A stretch of 64,000 bases of DNA from Rhodocollybia butyracea (Eukaryota; Basidiomycota; Agaricomycetes; Agaricales; Omphalotaceae), in assembly GCA_015501585.1 (NCBI GenBank), contig JADNRY010000003.1:806001-870000 (forward strand), in the 5' to 3' direction. The first letter of the stretch is position 1, and the number at the start of each line of letters is the position of its first letter. Shown piece by piece: positions 1-14,881 of the stretch. The translations under genes and the position numbers were made by a program. Under the pieces are notes generated by a model. The model had not been told where the DNA came from, searched no databases, and was given only the letters and a program-made list of their open reading frames with translations.

Positions 1-70
1 AAAGCCTCTTTTTGCGCGTGGGTTGCATTTTTTGCTCGTTATTGGTGCACCTTGTTAACGCGACACACAG

Positions 71-3000
71 CTGGCAGCTCGTCTCCAATCGCGTTTCCGA
101 GCTCGTCACCCTCCAAAACTCCTCGTCGACGCGTAAACTTTACATCTGATCCTCCAGTCGCCAATCAGGACTCTGAGCCTTTACACTTTCCTTCGTGCGT
201 GTCCCCAGTTTTCCGCAAGGCTAAAACTGATTGTTTTTCAGGAGCCCGACAGTTCCTGCGCCGGTCAACAGAAGAGGAGATATACACTCCTCTCTGTCCC
301 TTACGCCCTCTTCTCGCAGAACACAGACGCCCCGTGCAAAGCGCTCCAACGCTGATCCTTTCAGCCTCAGATGGCATGCAACTTGACATTCCGCCCTCAT
401 CAGCTCCTTATCTTTCAGCTGCAAATGGCCCTACTTCCGATGAACCGGATGAGATTCGTGCCATTTGGGGTACTACGGTCAATATCAACCAGACCATCCA
501 GCTCTTCACCGACTTTTTGAAAAATTTCAAGGTAAAATACCGTGTTTCTTACAATCGCGAAAACGGATTACCCACACGAGCCCTCACATCTCCTGGGGAG
601 GGCGAGGTGCTTTTGTACGAAGAATACCTTCGTCGAATGCGCCAAACTGGGGAGACCAATCTCAATCTCGACATTAGGAATTTGCTTGCGTATCCGCCTA
701 CCAAGAAGCTGCACACGCAGGTGATTAAGTACCCCCAGGAAGTTATACCGACGTTTGATCAAGCGCTGAAAGACGTGATGATCGATTTAGCTGAGCAGGA
801 CCAGGCTGAAGGGATGGAAGGAATGCAAGGTCCTGATGGAGATGTGGAAATTTCTGATATCCTCACCAAAGTGTACAAAGTTCGCCCATTGGGACTATCT
901 CCAGTCAACATGCGCGATCTTAATCCCTCTGGTAAGTCATCGATTTTCCTCCATGAAACTGGTTCCTAAACTGGTTCCTTAACTGTTTCTCACAGACACC
1001 GATAAACTTATCTGTATCAAAGGCCTAGTTATTCGCGCTACTCCCGTTATTCCGGACATGAAAGTTGCATTCTTCCGATGCCTCACCTGCTCTCACACTA
1101 TTCAAGTCGAGATTTCTCGCGGTCGCATCTCCGAACCTGCACGTTGCCCAAGGGATGTTTGTGCCTCGGTCGGGACCATGTCACTCATCCACAATCGATC
1201 CGAATTTGCGGACAGGCAGGTCGTTCGAGTGCAAGAAACGCCTGATGCTGTTCCAGACGGTCAGACACCCCACACGGTTTCGTTGAGTGTGTACGACGAA
1301 CTGGTCGATGTTTCCAAACCGGGTGATAGAATTCTCGTCACTGGTATATTTCGAAGTACGCCAGTGAGGGTCAATCCAAGACAGAGGAGTCTCAAGAGCT
1401 TGTTCAAGACCTTTGTCGACGTAGTGCATATTAAGCTTGGGACTGATAAAGGTCTGGGCTTCGATAGATCCACTCGACCGGTTGGCGGGGACAAGATTCC
1501 TGGTGTAGGTGGAATTGGAGACGGCCTTGATGGAGACAGTCCTGATGCCGATCCACTAAATGCTTCTACAAACGGAAATCCATCTCGCCGTGCTTTACAT
1601 GAAGATCATCTTAGGGAACTGTCCCACCGACCGGATATTTACGATCTCCTTTCGCGTTCCCTTGCCCCATCTATATGGGAAATGGACGATGTTAAAAAAG
1701 GAATCTTGCTGCAGCTTTTCGGTGGTGCAAATAAGAGTATCTCGAGAGGTGGAGGTGGTGGAGGTCCAAGGTATCGAGGAGACATAAATGTCCTTCTCGT
1801 TGGTGATCCTGGTACCAGTAAGAGTCAGATTTTACAGGTAAGTTTGCATTAATGAATTATGCTCTCTACCTGCTTACAAATTTATTCATCAACTAGTATG
1901 TACATAAAATCGCACCTCGCGGAGTTTATACTTCTGGAAAAGGTTCTTCAGCAGTTGGTCTGACTGCATATGTCACTAGAGACCCTGATTCTAAGCAATT
2001 GGTTTTAGAGAGGTGAGTGGACACATCTCCGACGTATCCTCAATGCTCACTTGCTATATTATCAGTGGTGCACTTGTTCTAAGTGATGGAGGTGTATGCT
2101 GCATTGACGAATTTGACAAAATGTCCGATGCCACTAGAAGTGTTTTGCACGAAGTCATGGTAAGTCCAAGTTTGTTTAATCTGTCTACTTCTTACATGAT
2201 TCCTCCACAGGAACAACAAACCGTCTCCGTTGCCAAAGCCGGAATTATCACGACTCTCAATGCACGCACATCCATCCTTGCGGCCGCAAACCCCGTCGGG
2301 TCTAAATACGATGTGGACATGCCCATCACGAGGAACATCGACCTTCCGCCAACGCTTATCTCCAGATTTGATTTGTTGTACTTGGTCTTGGACCAAGTCG
2401 ATGAGAACTTGGATCGTAGATTAGCGCAGCATTTGGTTGGGTTGTATCTAGAGGACACCCCAGATAACAGTGCGAATGACGTCTTGGTAAGATTTTGGCT
2501 ACCTCACGTATTTCTGAACGGTCATACTGACCGATATTTTGTAGCCTGTCTACGAGCTTTCCGCATACATCGACTACGCCCGAGCCAGGATCCATCCTAT
2601 CATCACCGAAGCGGCAGGCAAAGAGCTCGTAGAAGCCTATGTCGAAATGCGTAACATGGGTGCAGACCCTCGTACTTCAGAAAAACGAATCACCGCTACC
2701 ACCCGACAGTTAGAGAGCATGATCCGTCTTTCTGAAGCCCACGCTCGAATGCGCTTTTCAGAGTTCGTGGAGGAAAGCGACGTTAAGGAAGCTGTAAGAC
2801 TGATGCGCGAGGCGATCAGGACGAGCGCGATGGACCCGAGGACAGGCAAGATTGATATGGGCTTGTTGAACACGGGCACTGGGCAAGGACAGATCAAATT
2901 GAGGGAAGATATGAGGAAGGAGCTACTCAAGCTACTCAATGCCGGTGGTGGGACGCGAGGTATCAAGTGGACCGATGTGGTCAAATCGCTTGGCAGCCAA

Positions 3001-3120
3001 AGCAGCATCAAGGTGGACGCAGCTGAGTTCACAGAGGTAGTGAAGGGACTGGAGAACGAGGGTCTAGTCAAAGTTGTCGGAGAGCGAGAAAAGAGGACAA
3101 TTCGGAAAATGGACGGGTGA
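71..3120 (+). CDS. mcm4: DNA replication licensing factor MCM4 (5' end missing)
   Basis: MCM4 is one subunit of the MCM2-7 hexamer, the replicative helicase loaded on origins in the nucleus. Exons read as about 71-194, 242-333, 371-931, 996-1837, 1897-2012, 2066-2159, 2211-2486 and 2545-3120; all later junctions are GT-AG and keep frame. Visible are a Cys4 zinc finger (CLTC near 1080 and CPRDVC near 1150), the MCM4-like stretch [19 protein letters not shown], Walker [10 protein letters not shown] (about 1803), Walker [10 protein letters not shown], the arginine-finger motif SRFDL and a C-terminal winged-helix region. There is no ATG at the left edge; sequence ending in acacag at 70 looks like an acceptor, so the first exon lies outside the window. 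The 37-nt intron 334-370 is the least certain. Paralogue assignment rests on the OB-fold segment matching MCM4 better than MCM2 or MCM6. Confidence 0.93.
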
Positions 3121-3380
3121 GGACCGCCTTGTCTTGTATGACTGCAGATTCTTGGTTTTCTATTTCAATGTTGTTATGTATAAGCTGTCCTGTACTATAC
3201 TATGTCGAGTCAAGATGCTATGCCAGAGATACAGCATGGTATTACCGTATAATGTACAAAAAAATCTCATGAAAAATATGAAACGAGTTAAATGAACGTA
3301 TTGATGTACTGTAATAAAGCAAGAAAAAAGAAAAACAACATGATTGATAGCAGATAAATATAAACAAGACGTGGAGGCTT
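3121..3380. other. Convergent 3' intergenic spacer
   Basis: An AT-rich spacer between the 3' ends of MCM4 (+) and the Rsp5-type gene (-). It contains AATAAA-like sequence near 3312 and many A-rich stretches that could serve 3'-end formation for both genes. No coding signal is seen. Confidence 0.6.
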
Positions 3381-6259
<2,879 letters not shown>

Positions 6260-6816
6260 TGCTGGGCTGAGAACTTGGAAGGAAAGCAGCCAAGACAAGG
6301 GCTTCCTAGAAACGCAAAAGGAAGGGGATTTCGTATCGGCAATTTCGTATCGGCAAAATCATGTGCCTGGGCGTCTAGACTTTAGCGCCCTCTGCGCAGC
6401 CTCCAAATATCCCGAAAAGCTGTTTTCAGGCTGTTTTTCTACTTGTGTTGCTTCATTTATCTCTAATAGCTACTAGCTGTGCTGGTCGTGTATGCTCAGC
6501 AACTCAGTGCCCAAGCCCCAGAATGCATATAATCCTTTGAATCAAGATGACTCGCAAAGGTGTAACATAAATATGTGCATAGATATAGGAATGAAGGACA
6601 GCAGAAAACAGGATGGCATTTAGCCATCTATGGACCAAACTCGTTGGAGTATTTCAGCTGGCTGAAGACGCCGAATCATCTGAATCATCTGCCACATCGA
6701 GTAGTAGTCTGCAGGAGTCAAATATTTACTTGGCTTCCGGGTTGGCATTCCTACGAGATATTATCGGTATTAGGAAAATGTTGAGATTTAGAAGGGGATA
6801 ACCGCAAAATAACGGC
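6260..6816. other. Spacer between the Rsp5-type gene and eS30
   Basis: This spacer covers the promoter and 5' leader of the Rsp5-type gene, followed by the 3' flank of eS30. A direct repeat of TTTCGTATCGGCAA-like sequence lies near 6329-6356. Short open frames here have no recognisable features and I do not call a gene. Confidence 0.4.
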
Positions 6817-7109
6817 TCACATTCGGCGCTTTCCTCCCGGAAGGGTAGTAACATTGACGAATCTTAGATTAAATGAGCAAGATGAAGATTAAAGCAGATG
6901 AAGATTAAAGCCGATGAAGTATATCACACACCGCCTGTTGTACAGATTCCTTTTCTTTGCCCTTCCTTTTGGTGTCTTTGCCTTTTCTTGAGGCTCCACT
7001 TTGGGAGTCTGAGATTTTACTTTGCCTGCACGAGCAAGGGAGCCATGTACTATCACCAAAATCAGATCTACGTGAGGATAAGAGAAAAGGTGAATTAACC
7101 TTTTCCCAT
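6817..7109 (-). CDS. rps30: 40S ribosomal protein eS30
   Basis: eS30 is a small basic protein of the 40S subunit, located near the decoding region. Three exons, 7100-7109, 6932-7049 and 6817-6862, give exactly 58 codons including stop. The start [20 protein letters not shown] and the C-terminal NRRFVNVTT followed by KRRM match the eS30 family closely. The first exon is only 10 nt (ATGGGAAAAG) and the last 46 nt, so a naive ORF search would miss both ends. As in other fungi, there is no N-terminal ubiquitin-like (FAU) fusion. A possible 5'-UTR intron ends at the CAG near 7126. The gene diverges from the RasGEF gene upstream, so the 0.6-kb spacer probably carries both promoters. Confidence 0.93.
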
Positions 7110-7697
7110 ATTCGATGTTTCCTGAAGATGCGGTAAAAGATTGAACAAGTTTGTGAGTACGACGACTCCTCAAATTTCAGCGAGGTGAAGGCTTAGATGG
7201 AATTAGTAAGTGAAATCAGGTGGGCGCCTAATGTCTTAACCCAATACTTACAACACAATCCACCTTCCGCTGATCCCACAGGTCCAAGTGAAGAGGGTCC
7301 TATTGAAGCCCACTTTTTCTTGTTACAAATGCAGCCTGTACCTGTTCTGTTATAGGCCGGGCCAAATAGCAATTGGCCTGTATCCAGCACTTTTGGCATG
7401 AAACAATTATGAGGGGCCATTCTCCGGGCTATGTCCTTGTTATTGTTCAGCGAAGAATTTTGTCTTTCCTATTCTGGTAATCGCGTTTTGCCCAACGGTT
7501 GCATTGTCCTTTTTTAGCCAATACACAATGCCGATAATAGCTGGCAGGCTCGTTTATAACAGATAATCTATTCTCAACAGGCTTTCCTACTTGCCTTCGT
7601 TGCTCTCTTGTCTCCGCTACTAATTTCTCGACCTCTGTCCTTCCGCTTTAACTGGAGATCATCGTATGCGAATCAAGGCAGCAGGTGAACTCCCACC
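7110..7697. promoter_or_regulatory. Divergent promoter region of eS30 (-) and RasGEF gene (+)
   Basis: About 590 bp separates two divergent genes. The part next to the RasGEF start is pyrimidine-rich (7560-7680), as is common near fungal transcription starts. Open frames on the minus strand (7193-7420) have no family features and most likely lie in the eS30 leader or its 5'-UTR intron. No clear TATA box was identified. Confidence 0.4.
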
Positions 7698-10561
7698 ATG
7701 ATTATCTCATGTAAATCTAGACTCCGAAACCAAACTAACACGAAGCCAACCGACGATAAGAAGGCCACAGCCGGAACTGTGGCACCGGTACCTACTCCTC
7801 CCAGTCCACCAGCGACTGAGAAGAACGTCACTCGTCGCCGATCTGCTTCTGTCTCTTCATTAGACACCAGCAAAGCGACCTTCTCGCCCCCAGAGCCGCA
7901 CGCGTCCCAACCGACTGCTTCACACTCCCGATATGATCTCCACGTAGGTCACCCGTCCCTCGCTCGCAGCATGAAGCCTCTCAGAAAATTGAGAGGCTCT
8001 GTAGATGTCTCTGGCTCGCGAGCACTAAGTCGTGTGCTTCTCACTGGAATTACTGACGTAGTTCACCTCATGTGGGTCCCTCAAGATGTCAAAGAGGACC
8101 TGAAATATCTGGACTATGTCCAGGCTGCCTCGTTCATGATGCAGCAATTGAAGAGGGAGAGTGACAAATCTGGGGACATTGATGGTCCCAAGGAAGCGGC
8201 CGTTGTACGAATCGTGGACCTGGCAGAACTTACGCTAGCTGCCACTGAGCGCCTCCTTGGCCTTACGGCGAGGCTCGTCAAGCCCCTTCCTATTCTCCCG
8301 ACCAAAGAGGCGAATGATTCCAAGACTGAAGACGAACCTTCTTCTCCCACCAACACATCCTTTACTCGCTCTTCTAAAAGGATGTCTCTCGCCCAAATAA
8401 CTACCAGCGTGTTGCAGAAATCACACGAAACTCTTCCCCACGACAACGCCTCTGTGAATACCACCTCCACTTCTAAGACCGCAGCGATCCTCGCGATCCT
8501 GCAGAAAGCTCGAGAGAAAAGTGCATTAGGATCTCTCTTCAGACACAAAATCACTGCAGTTGTCGAAGAGTACCCACTCTATGCTCCTCGTAATTCAGCA
8601 CTCTACTACCCCGTCGATCCACTGAACCCCGACGTTGACATCGAACTACCCCCAATGTCGGAGGACGCGATGAATATCACACTCAGCCACGATAGTTCCC
8701 ACATAATCAAACTATCCCCCACAGCTGTGATCCGTCTTCTTACCTCCAAGGACGCGCTTCAAGACCCCCACCTCGTTCACTGGTTCTTCACCACATTCAG
8801 GCTCTGCCTTTCCCCCAGCAAAGTCCTCGACCTCTTTATCCGTCGATTCAACGAATCGATGCCCGACGAGCCCATGAGTCGCCAGCAGATCCGAGTTTGG
8901 TGTAACAATCAAAATAAAATCGTCCGTCCTCGCGTTGTCAGCACTCTTATTCGATGGTTGACGCAGTTTTGGGAACCACCGTTTGATGACTATTGCGTGT
9001 TGAATGACATGCAAGACTTTGTTTTAAAGCAAGTTGCGGATTCTCTCCTGCCAGAGTCACTGGGTATCGCTTTTGCTCAGGCAATCAAAGGCGTTCGCGT
9101 CGACGGTGTCACTCGCCAGACTTGGTTCATGAACCGTATCAAGACCATGTCCTCAAGTTGTATTGCTTCTCCGCCTTACTCTTTCGACGCAGTGGATCTG
9201 AACCGTTTTCCTATCGATGCGTTTGATTGCCCTGCGGGACACAAAGTTCTCGCTAGGCAGCTTACCTGTATGGTAGCAGGACTTTACGCTCAGCTGCCTA
9301 TACAGGGCGCAGTCCGCCTTTGGCTGGAAACAAAGACAAAGGAGGGCGACGATCAGTTGGCTTCGACAATCTTCGAACTAAAGGAACGTCGGAGGTTAAT
9401 CGGAGAGGAGTTGACGAATCTTCTACAGAAGGCTGATGCTTCTTCGAACTACGTCTTGGTGCAAACCCTTCGCTCTCAACAAACGGATCTCTTGAAAGAG
9501 TCGGGTCGTCTCTCGGCGAAGATCCATGCTTACGAAACGACCCTAGAAGAGATTTCTACCTCAAAAACCGTAGCTGAAGAAGCGGCTAACGCAATTAGAT
9601 GTTTCGAGCGCTCTCTCAACATGCTTGTGGTGAACACTGTTCTGATCGAAGCCGAAAATCCAGAGGGTATGGTTCGGGCGATGAAGTTTTGGCTGAATGT
9701 GGCGACTGTATGTGTGTTTTTCTTTACCTCGGAAACCATCCTCTGACAAATATCGTTAAACTAGCTATGCCTAGAGCTCAACAATCATAGCTCTGCGAAT
9801 ACAGTTTGCGGTGGAGCTACAAACGCGTCCCACATCTGGCGTCTGAGATCCGTCCTTCCGGTAAGTGCGAACTTGAGTCAATGTTCCAACCTTCTCTCAT
9901 TATCGAGTCAGGAACTTGATGATGAAACGTGGGGAATGTATAACATGCTCAAATCCATATTCCAAGATAGGAATCGTCCCAAGCTTGACGATCTTGAGTT
10001 TCGATCTGCCGCCTTTGTGCCTCTCTTGCGTATGTCGTACCGACTTAGTCCCTTCCATTCGTCTCACATGCTCCCTACCGCAGGTAAATCTCAACTGCAC
10101 GTCATGCACGTCGAGGAAACAAAAACTAGGTTAATTGAGGACAGTCTTCTGCACTCGAATAATCTGCGTATTCTGGGAAAAGTTATCTCTGGTATGATTC
10201 AACTCCGAATGAACTCATTTATCTTGATTTATTCAATCCTCGCATTAGCTCTCGAATCTCCTCGTCTTTATGCTTTGCCCCAGGACGAGGGTGTCGAGTC
10301 CCTCATCCGGAGCCAGCTTTTGAGATTCGATGTCGCGGAAGAAGTTGCTCATTTTCACACTTTCGAAAGGAAAAGGCATGCTTGTAGATCTGATCATCGT
10401 GTCCGAAAACACTAACAATTTTACGTAGTGATCAACTTAAGCCTCCTCCCCCTACTCCAAGTTTGGAACCGCTTACCCCGCCTCCGAGTCCTACTAAAAG
10501 CTCCAACAGTATTACTAAATCTCAACTCTCCGTTCATTTCGCTTTGGATGTAAAAAGGTAG
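7698..10561 (+). CDS. Ras guanine-nucleotide exchange factor (RasGEF_N plus CDC25-homology domain)
   Basis: RasGEFs load Ras-type GTPases with GTP at membranes. Exons 7698-9707, 9765-9860, 9912-10029, 10084-10191, 10249-10375 and 10429-10561 sum to 864 codons. After a Ser/Thr/Pro-rich N-terminus comes a RasGEF_N (REM) module (AVIRLLTSKDALQDPHLVHW, FRLCLSPSKVLDLFIRRF) and then a catalytic domain (RCFERSLNMLVV, KFWLNVATLCLELNNHSSAN). The tail is proline-rich (KPPPPTPSLEPLTPPPSP). The intron at 10376-10428 appears to use a GC donor (AAAAG|GCATGC) with a normal TAG acceptor, the only choice I found that restores frame. No SH3 domain is visible, unlike Cdc25/Sdc25 types. The N-terminal start is uncertain because an intron-like segment lies at 7687-7735. 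The substrate GTPase cannot be told from sequence. Confidence 0.8.
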
Positions 10562-10997
10562 CACCCCTTTCCGCACCTACTAGAATTTCCTCGTCATGAT
10601 CCACTTGAGGTTTTTCACGTTATCGCTTTCTGTACACACACTTTCCTTCACTCATACATGAAAGCCAGTCTCTCCTTTACCTTATGTTGACTCCTGGCTC
10701 CTGGCTCCTGGCGCCATCCGCTCCTTTGCTGCATATCGTACTTATAATTAAGTACCCACGCTCCTTCGCATGATTCTCCAACTTGTATTAACCTAGCCCA
10801 CTGTATCACGACGATCGCTGTAGCCCTACCATCTTTCAATACAACTTTGACAAACTTGGAATCTTCAAGCCACACGCAAAATAATTGTAAAGAGCATGTA
10901 AGGAGGGCATGGAATGTACATGAGGCTGAAAACATAGACATTGCATACTACACCTAATCCGATCCTGCCTCACGCTGTCGCATACAAAACGCAACAT
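10562..10997. other. Convergent spacer, no gene seen
   Basis: This holds the 3' flanks of the RasGEF gene (+) and uL22 (-). A small direct repeat of CTGGCTCCTGG occurs at 10690-10710. The open frame on the minus strand has no recognisable motif. Confidence 0.5.
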
Positions 10998-11841
10998 CTA
11001 TGCCCGGCCAGCCTCAATGCGCTTCCTCGCTACTTGCCGTCTGTTGAGGCCAATAAGTGCGCTGGGCTTGTCGGTGCTCTTCTCAACCTCCTCTTCTGAA
11101 GCAGCGAGGATGATCTCGACGTGGCATGGGTGTCCCTGATAAGGGTTAATACGACCATGAGCACGGTATGTGCGACGACGGGTTTTCTGAAAAACAGAGA
11201 TCGTAAGTTGCTGGAACTCCAAAGATGAAAATGCTCGGACGTACGGGAGCCTGCTGTACGACGATGTTTTTGATGGTAAGGTCTTCAACGTCAATGTTTT
11301 TCGCATCAGCGTTAGATTCAGCGTTCTTTAGCAGACGAACGATGAATTTGACAGATTTTTCGGGCCAGCGACCTAAAGATATCGATTATAAGCCAACTTT
11401 CTGCTAAACAACAGTACAGTTCACGCACCTTGAGTCGTTCCGAACTGTTTTGCCTGGCTTGCACGGCCAACACCACCAGCAAACCGTCTGAAAGGAATAA
11501 CTTGTTTGTGCTCGGAAACATCGCTGAGGTAGGTGTATGCCTTGGTGAGTTTGAGCCCTGTGTACATATTTCCCATCAGAATCCTCTTTCTCGCTTTGGT
11601 CAGAAGTTCTTCACCAGTTAATGCAGCCGCGACTTCCCGCATGTTCTTGAAGTGGGTACGTAGGTATTCACCCCGCGCACGGGCAGCTGGAGATAATTAG
11701 ATTATAAGTTCGATATTTCGTACTGTAAATTGTGAATTTTCGCACTCTTTTCGGGGTTGGTGGCATGGGCAGCGGCGGCGTAACGAACTATGTCGAATCA
11801 GTATAGATATCAGTGATGATAAACGAGCAATGCATACCCAT
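10998..11841 (-). CDS. rpl17: 60S ribosomal protein uL22 (eukaryotic L17)
   Basis: uL22 is a core protein of the 60S subunit that lines the peptide exit tunnel. Six exons, 11838-11841, 11746-11787, 11615-11686, 11429-11557, 11245-11372 and 10998-11186, sum to exactly 188 codons. Family motifs in order: VRYAAAAHATNPEK, ARGEYLRTHFKNMREVAAAL, LKLTKAYTYLSDV, EHKQVIPFRRFAGGVGRASQ, WPEKSVKFIVRLLKNAES and KTRRRTYRAHGRINPYQGHP. The first coding exon is four bases (ATGG). The intron at 11558-11614 is 57 nt, in frame and free of stop codons, so its retention would add 19 residues without a frameshift; removing it restores the family sequence ALTG-LKLTKAY. All introns have canonical GT-AG ends. Confidence 0.95.
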
Positions 11842-12028
11842 CTTGGATTTCTTGAGGATAACGAGCCGCCTGGACGAAAGTTGCGATAGAAAATTTCACG
11901 TGATCCTGGGACACATGTACATGTACAGGCAAAAAAAACTTTCACGGTCATGGGTTTATCTTTAGCGCCTTCGCAAGGCGCCAGCAATCAGATATTGATT
12001 GCACATAAATTCGAATTCATAGACTTGA
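11842..12028. promoter_or_regulatory. Upstream region of uL22
   Basis: This is the presumed promoter and leader of uL22, up to the target-site duplication of the retroposon. No distinct TATA box was seen. Confidence 0.35.
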
Positions 12029-12410
12029 GCTTTGAGCCGTTTTTTTTTTTTTTTTTTTTTTTTTTTTCGTGGAACGTTGCCTGAAACCAGCGACTCTCGT
12101 CGCTCTAGTCTCTTGGTACCATCAAGTGGACTCACATTGTCGTCCCCTCTCCGGCCGTTAAGTTTGCAAGGTACGGGACCGAGCGACTTTTTGAGATTTT
12201 AACCACCCGAGGGAATGCGTTACGCACTCGCCAGATAGGCGTTGTGTGGGACTCCGGGTAGGCTCTCCTTCTCCTTCCATCCTTCTCTTTGTTTTTGTTA
12301 GTAAATATAAATCATAATTCCATAAACCTTGCATAAACCCCCACGTCCTCGTGCCCACCCGTTTACACCACTAAAACCCCGGGCCTGGCCAGTATGCTTT
12401 GAGCCGTTTT
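12029..12410 (-). mobile_element. Poly(A)-tailed retroposon (SINE-like) with 15-bp target-site duplications
   Basis: A 15-bp direct repeat GCTTTGAGCCGTTTT occurs at 12029-12043 and again at 12396-12410. Just inside the left copy is a run of 28 T (12040-12067), which on the minus strand is a poly(A) tail at the 3' end of a roughly 330-bp body. Direct repeats flanking a poly(A)-ended insert are the hallmark of target-primed reverse transcription. No protein is encoded. I could not identify convincing A- and B-box pol III motifs, so a SINE, a 5'-truncated LINE or a retrocopied RNA are all possible. It sits in the spacer upstream of uL22. Confidence 0.8.
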
Positions 12411-12834
12411 ACCTAGCAGAGCATTGTATCAGGCGCGTAGCCTTATCATTCGTCACTCGATATTTCCTTGCTATAGCTCGCAGGCATATCTAACTTCCTC
12501 GTCATTGCATGGCATCTCTATCTGTAGAGGCGATGCTAGTTTCGAACATGTGCAAGACCCCCTCAAGACCCTCGACTAAAGAACAGGAATATATCTGCCA
12601 ATAGGTATGTACACGGAGACAGCATCGCCCATGCTGCCAAGTCATCAAAGAACCCTGCAGGCCACAGAGTATACTCTGTAACACTTATATAACAAGGACC
12701 GCCCGCATCTACAGGCGCGTGTTTGAACTTGTGCGAGCGGAGAATATATAAATGATAAGGATTTTTCCAACCGTTGGCATCTCTCCTAGATAGCCCCTTG
12801 CCTTTTCGATCTTTTGGCTTTTACCTTCCTCGTC
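12411..12834. other. Spacer upstream of the sedolisin gene
   Basis: The spacer between the retroposon and the sedolisin start. It holds TATATAA-like sequence near 12745-12751, followed by a C/T-rich stretch before the ATG at 12835, which could be the promoter of the sedolisin gene. No coding signal. Confidence 0.4.
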
Positions 12835-14881
12835 ATGATTTTTTGCTCACCAGGAGGCTGGCATCTACTGCAGGTATGGTCCCTAGTGTCCGTGGCGGTC
12901 ACGTATGGTGCTATTATCAACAGTCGTACCATGTCTCTGCATGATCGTCGCGATTCAATACCCAATGGGTATACCCAGATTGGTGTTGCGACTGACGATA
13001 CAATACTCCACATGCGTATCAATATCGAAATGGGGAATCGTACGGGACTCGAGGACGCGTTGAACAAGGCTAGTGATCCATCTCACGAGAAATATGGCCA
13101 GTGGTTATCACAGGAAGATGTGAGTGGTTCTAGACAGTCTTTTTATTTCTAACCATACTCAATGTTAAGCCTAGATTCAATACTACGCTGCCCCAACCCG
13201 CGAGGCGCTTCACTCTGTCCGAAAATGGCTCTCCTCAAACAACATTGACTCACAGTCAACGACCGTATCAGGAGACTGGATTAAATTCAATGTTTCCGTG
13301 GGGACCGCTAATACCATGCTTAACGCAAAGTACAGTATATTCGAATATACAGCTAGCGGGAAGCAGGCCGTGCGTACGCTAGAATACAGTGTGCCAGAAG
13401 ACCTGAGGGAATACATCAAAGCTATACATCCTGCTAGCTCGTGAATGCTGTTCAGTGGTTACAGCGGTCTGCCGAATACTTATTAGTTTTATTCTACAGG
13501 TTCTACCATTCGAGTGGGGGTCGAGTCATTTCCATTAGTGGACACCATCACAACATAGGCTCTGCTTCTAATGATGCATCTGAGAAAGCCTCGTCAAGCT
13601 CGACCTCAAGTGCAAGTCTTCCAACGTCAACCGCCCAGTTCTCCCACTGTAACGAGACTGTAACCCCCGCTTGCATCCAGAAGCTTTACGGTCTTCCCAC
13701 AACCTCAGTGAGCTCAAACACAAATAGTACAATTGGGGTTTCTGGATATTCCGGGCAAGATGCTAATAAGGTTTGTCAAAAGTATAGTTTAGAGTCTACT
13801 TTGGCTGACTCTTTTGCTCGTAGGCCGATTTAACAGCCTTCTTGAAGCTCTTCAAGCCAGATATACCCTCCAGTACAACATTCGGGACCGAGCTTTTGGA
13901 TGATGCAACAAACAGCCAAAATAATTCTGAGGCTGGCATGGAAGCTGTAAGTACTACATATGTACCTTTTTTCCCCACATAGTAGGCTGACCATTATGAT
14001 CTCGATAGAATTTGGATATTCAAGTAAGTAAGCAATATATATCCACGGTAAATCCTATATATCGCTTGACAGTACACAATTGGGCTGGCTAATGGAATCC
14101 CAACGACATTTTTTGACGTTGGCAACACTAATCTTGACGGAGACGATGGCGGTTTTCTTGACATAATCAATGACCTTCTGGCAGAGAGGAACCCCCCGTT
14201 GGTTCTAACCACCAGTTATGGCGTTGCTGGAGATGAAAGTGGACTATCCAGGCCTTTGACTTTTGCGATGTGCGATGCATTCATGAAGCTCACTGCGCGT
14301 GGTGTATCTATCCTATATGCTACTGGAGATGGAGGTGTTGCTTCATCTCCTGGCGGAGAATGCGATGACACACCATTTTTGGCTGCGTGGCCTACCTGCC
14401 CTTAGTAAGTGCGCTCCCTTCATTGTTCTGAATATGACTGATCACGATACCTCAACTATTTTGGACAGCCTTCGTGGCGTATGTGTTTCTTTGCTTTCGT
14501 TTTGAGGCTGAGCTAACCTTGGATCATTCAGAGCAAAATGCTGTAGCGACATACCTCGACAAAATTGATAGCACCCTGTACAAGGGACGGTATAATAGGG
14601 CCGGGCGTGGCTTCCCCGACGTCTCTGCTCAAGGCGAAAAAATCCAGATTATCGAATCTGGAGCGGTCACCACAGTGGCTGGAACTTCTGCTTCTTCGCC
14701 CATTTTCGCTGCAATTGTTGCACTTCTTAATGATGAACTGCTATCAGCTGGAAAGCCTCCATTGGGCTTCTTGAACCCATGGATTTACGCACACCCCGAA
14801 GCGTTCAACGACATCACAAGGTTTGTGATGACTGTGCTGCAGATTCTATTTTCGCTTAACAATTATTTTAGCGGTTCAAAC

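Noticed and set aside
52..70. TTG at 52 as the start of MCM4
   Set aside because: Not an ATG; the sequence up to 70 looks like the end of an intron, so the true start lies outside the window.
12040..12067. T-run read as a pol III terminator on the plus strand
   Set aside because: The flanking 15-bp direct repeats explain it better as the poly(A) tail of a minus-strand retroposon.
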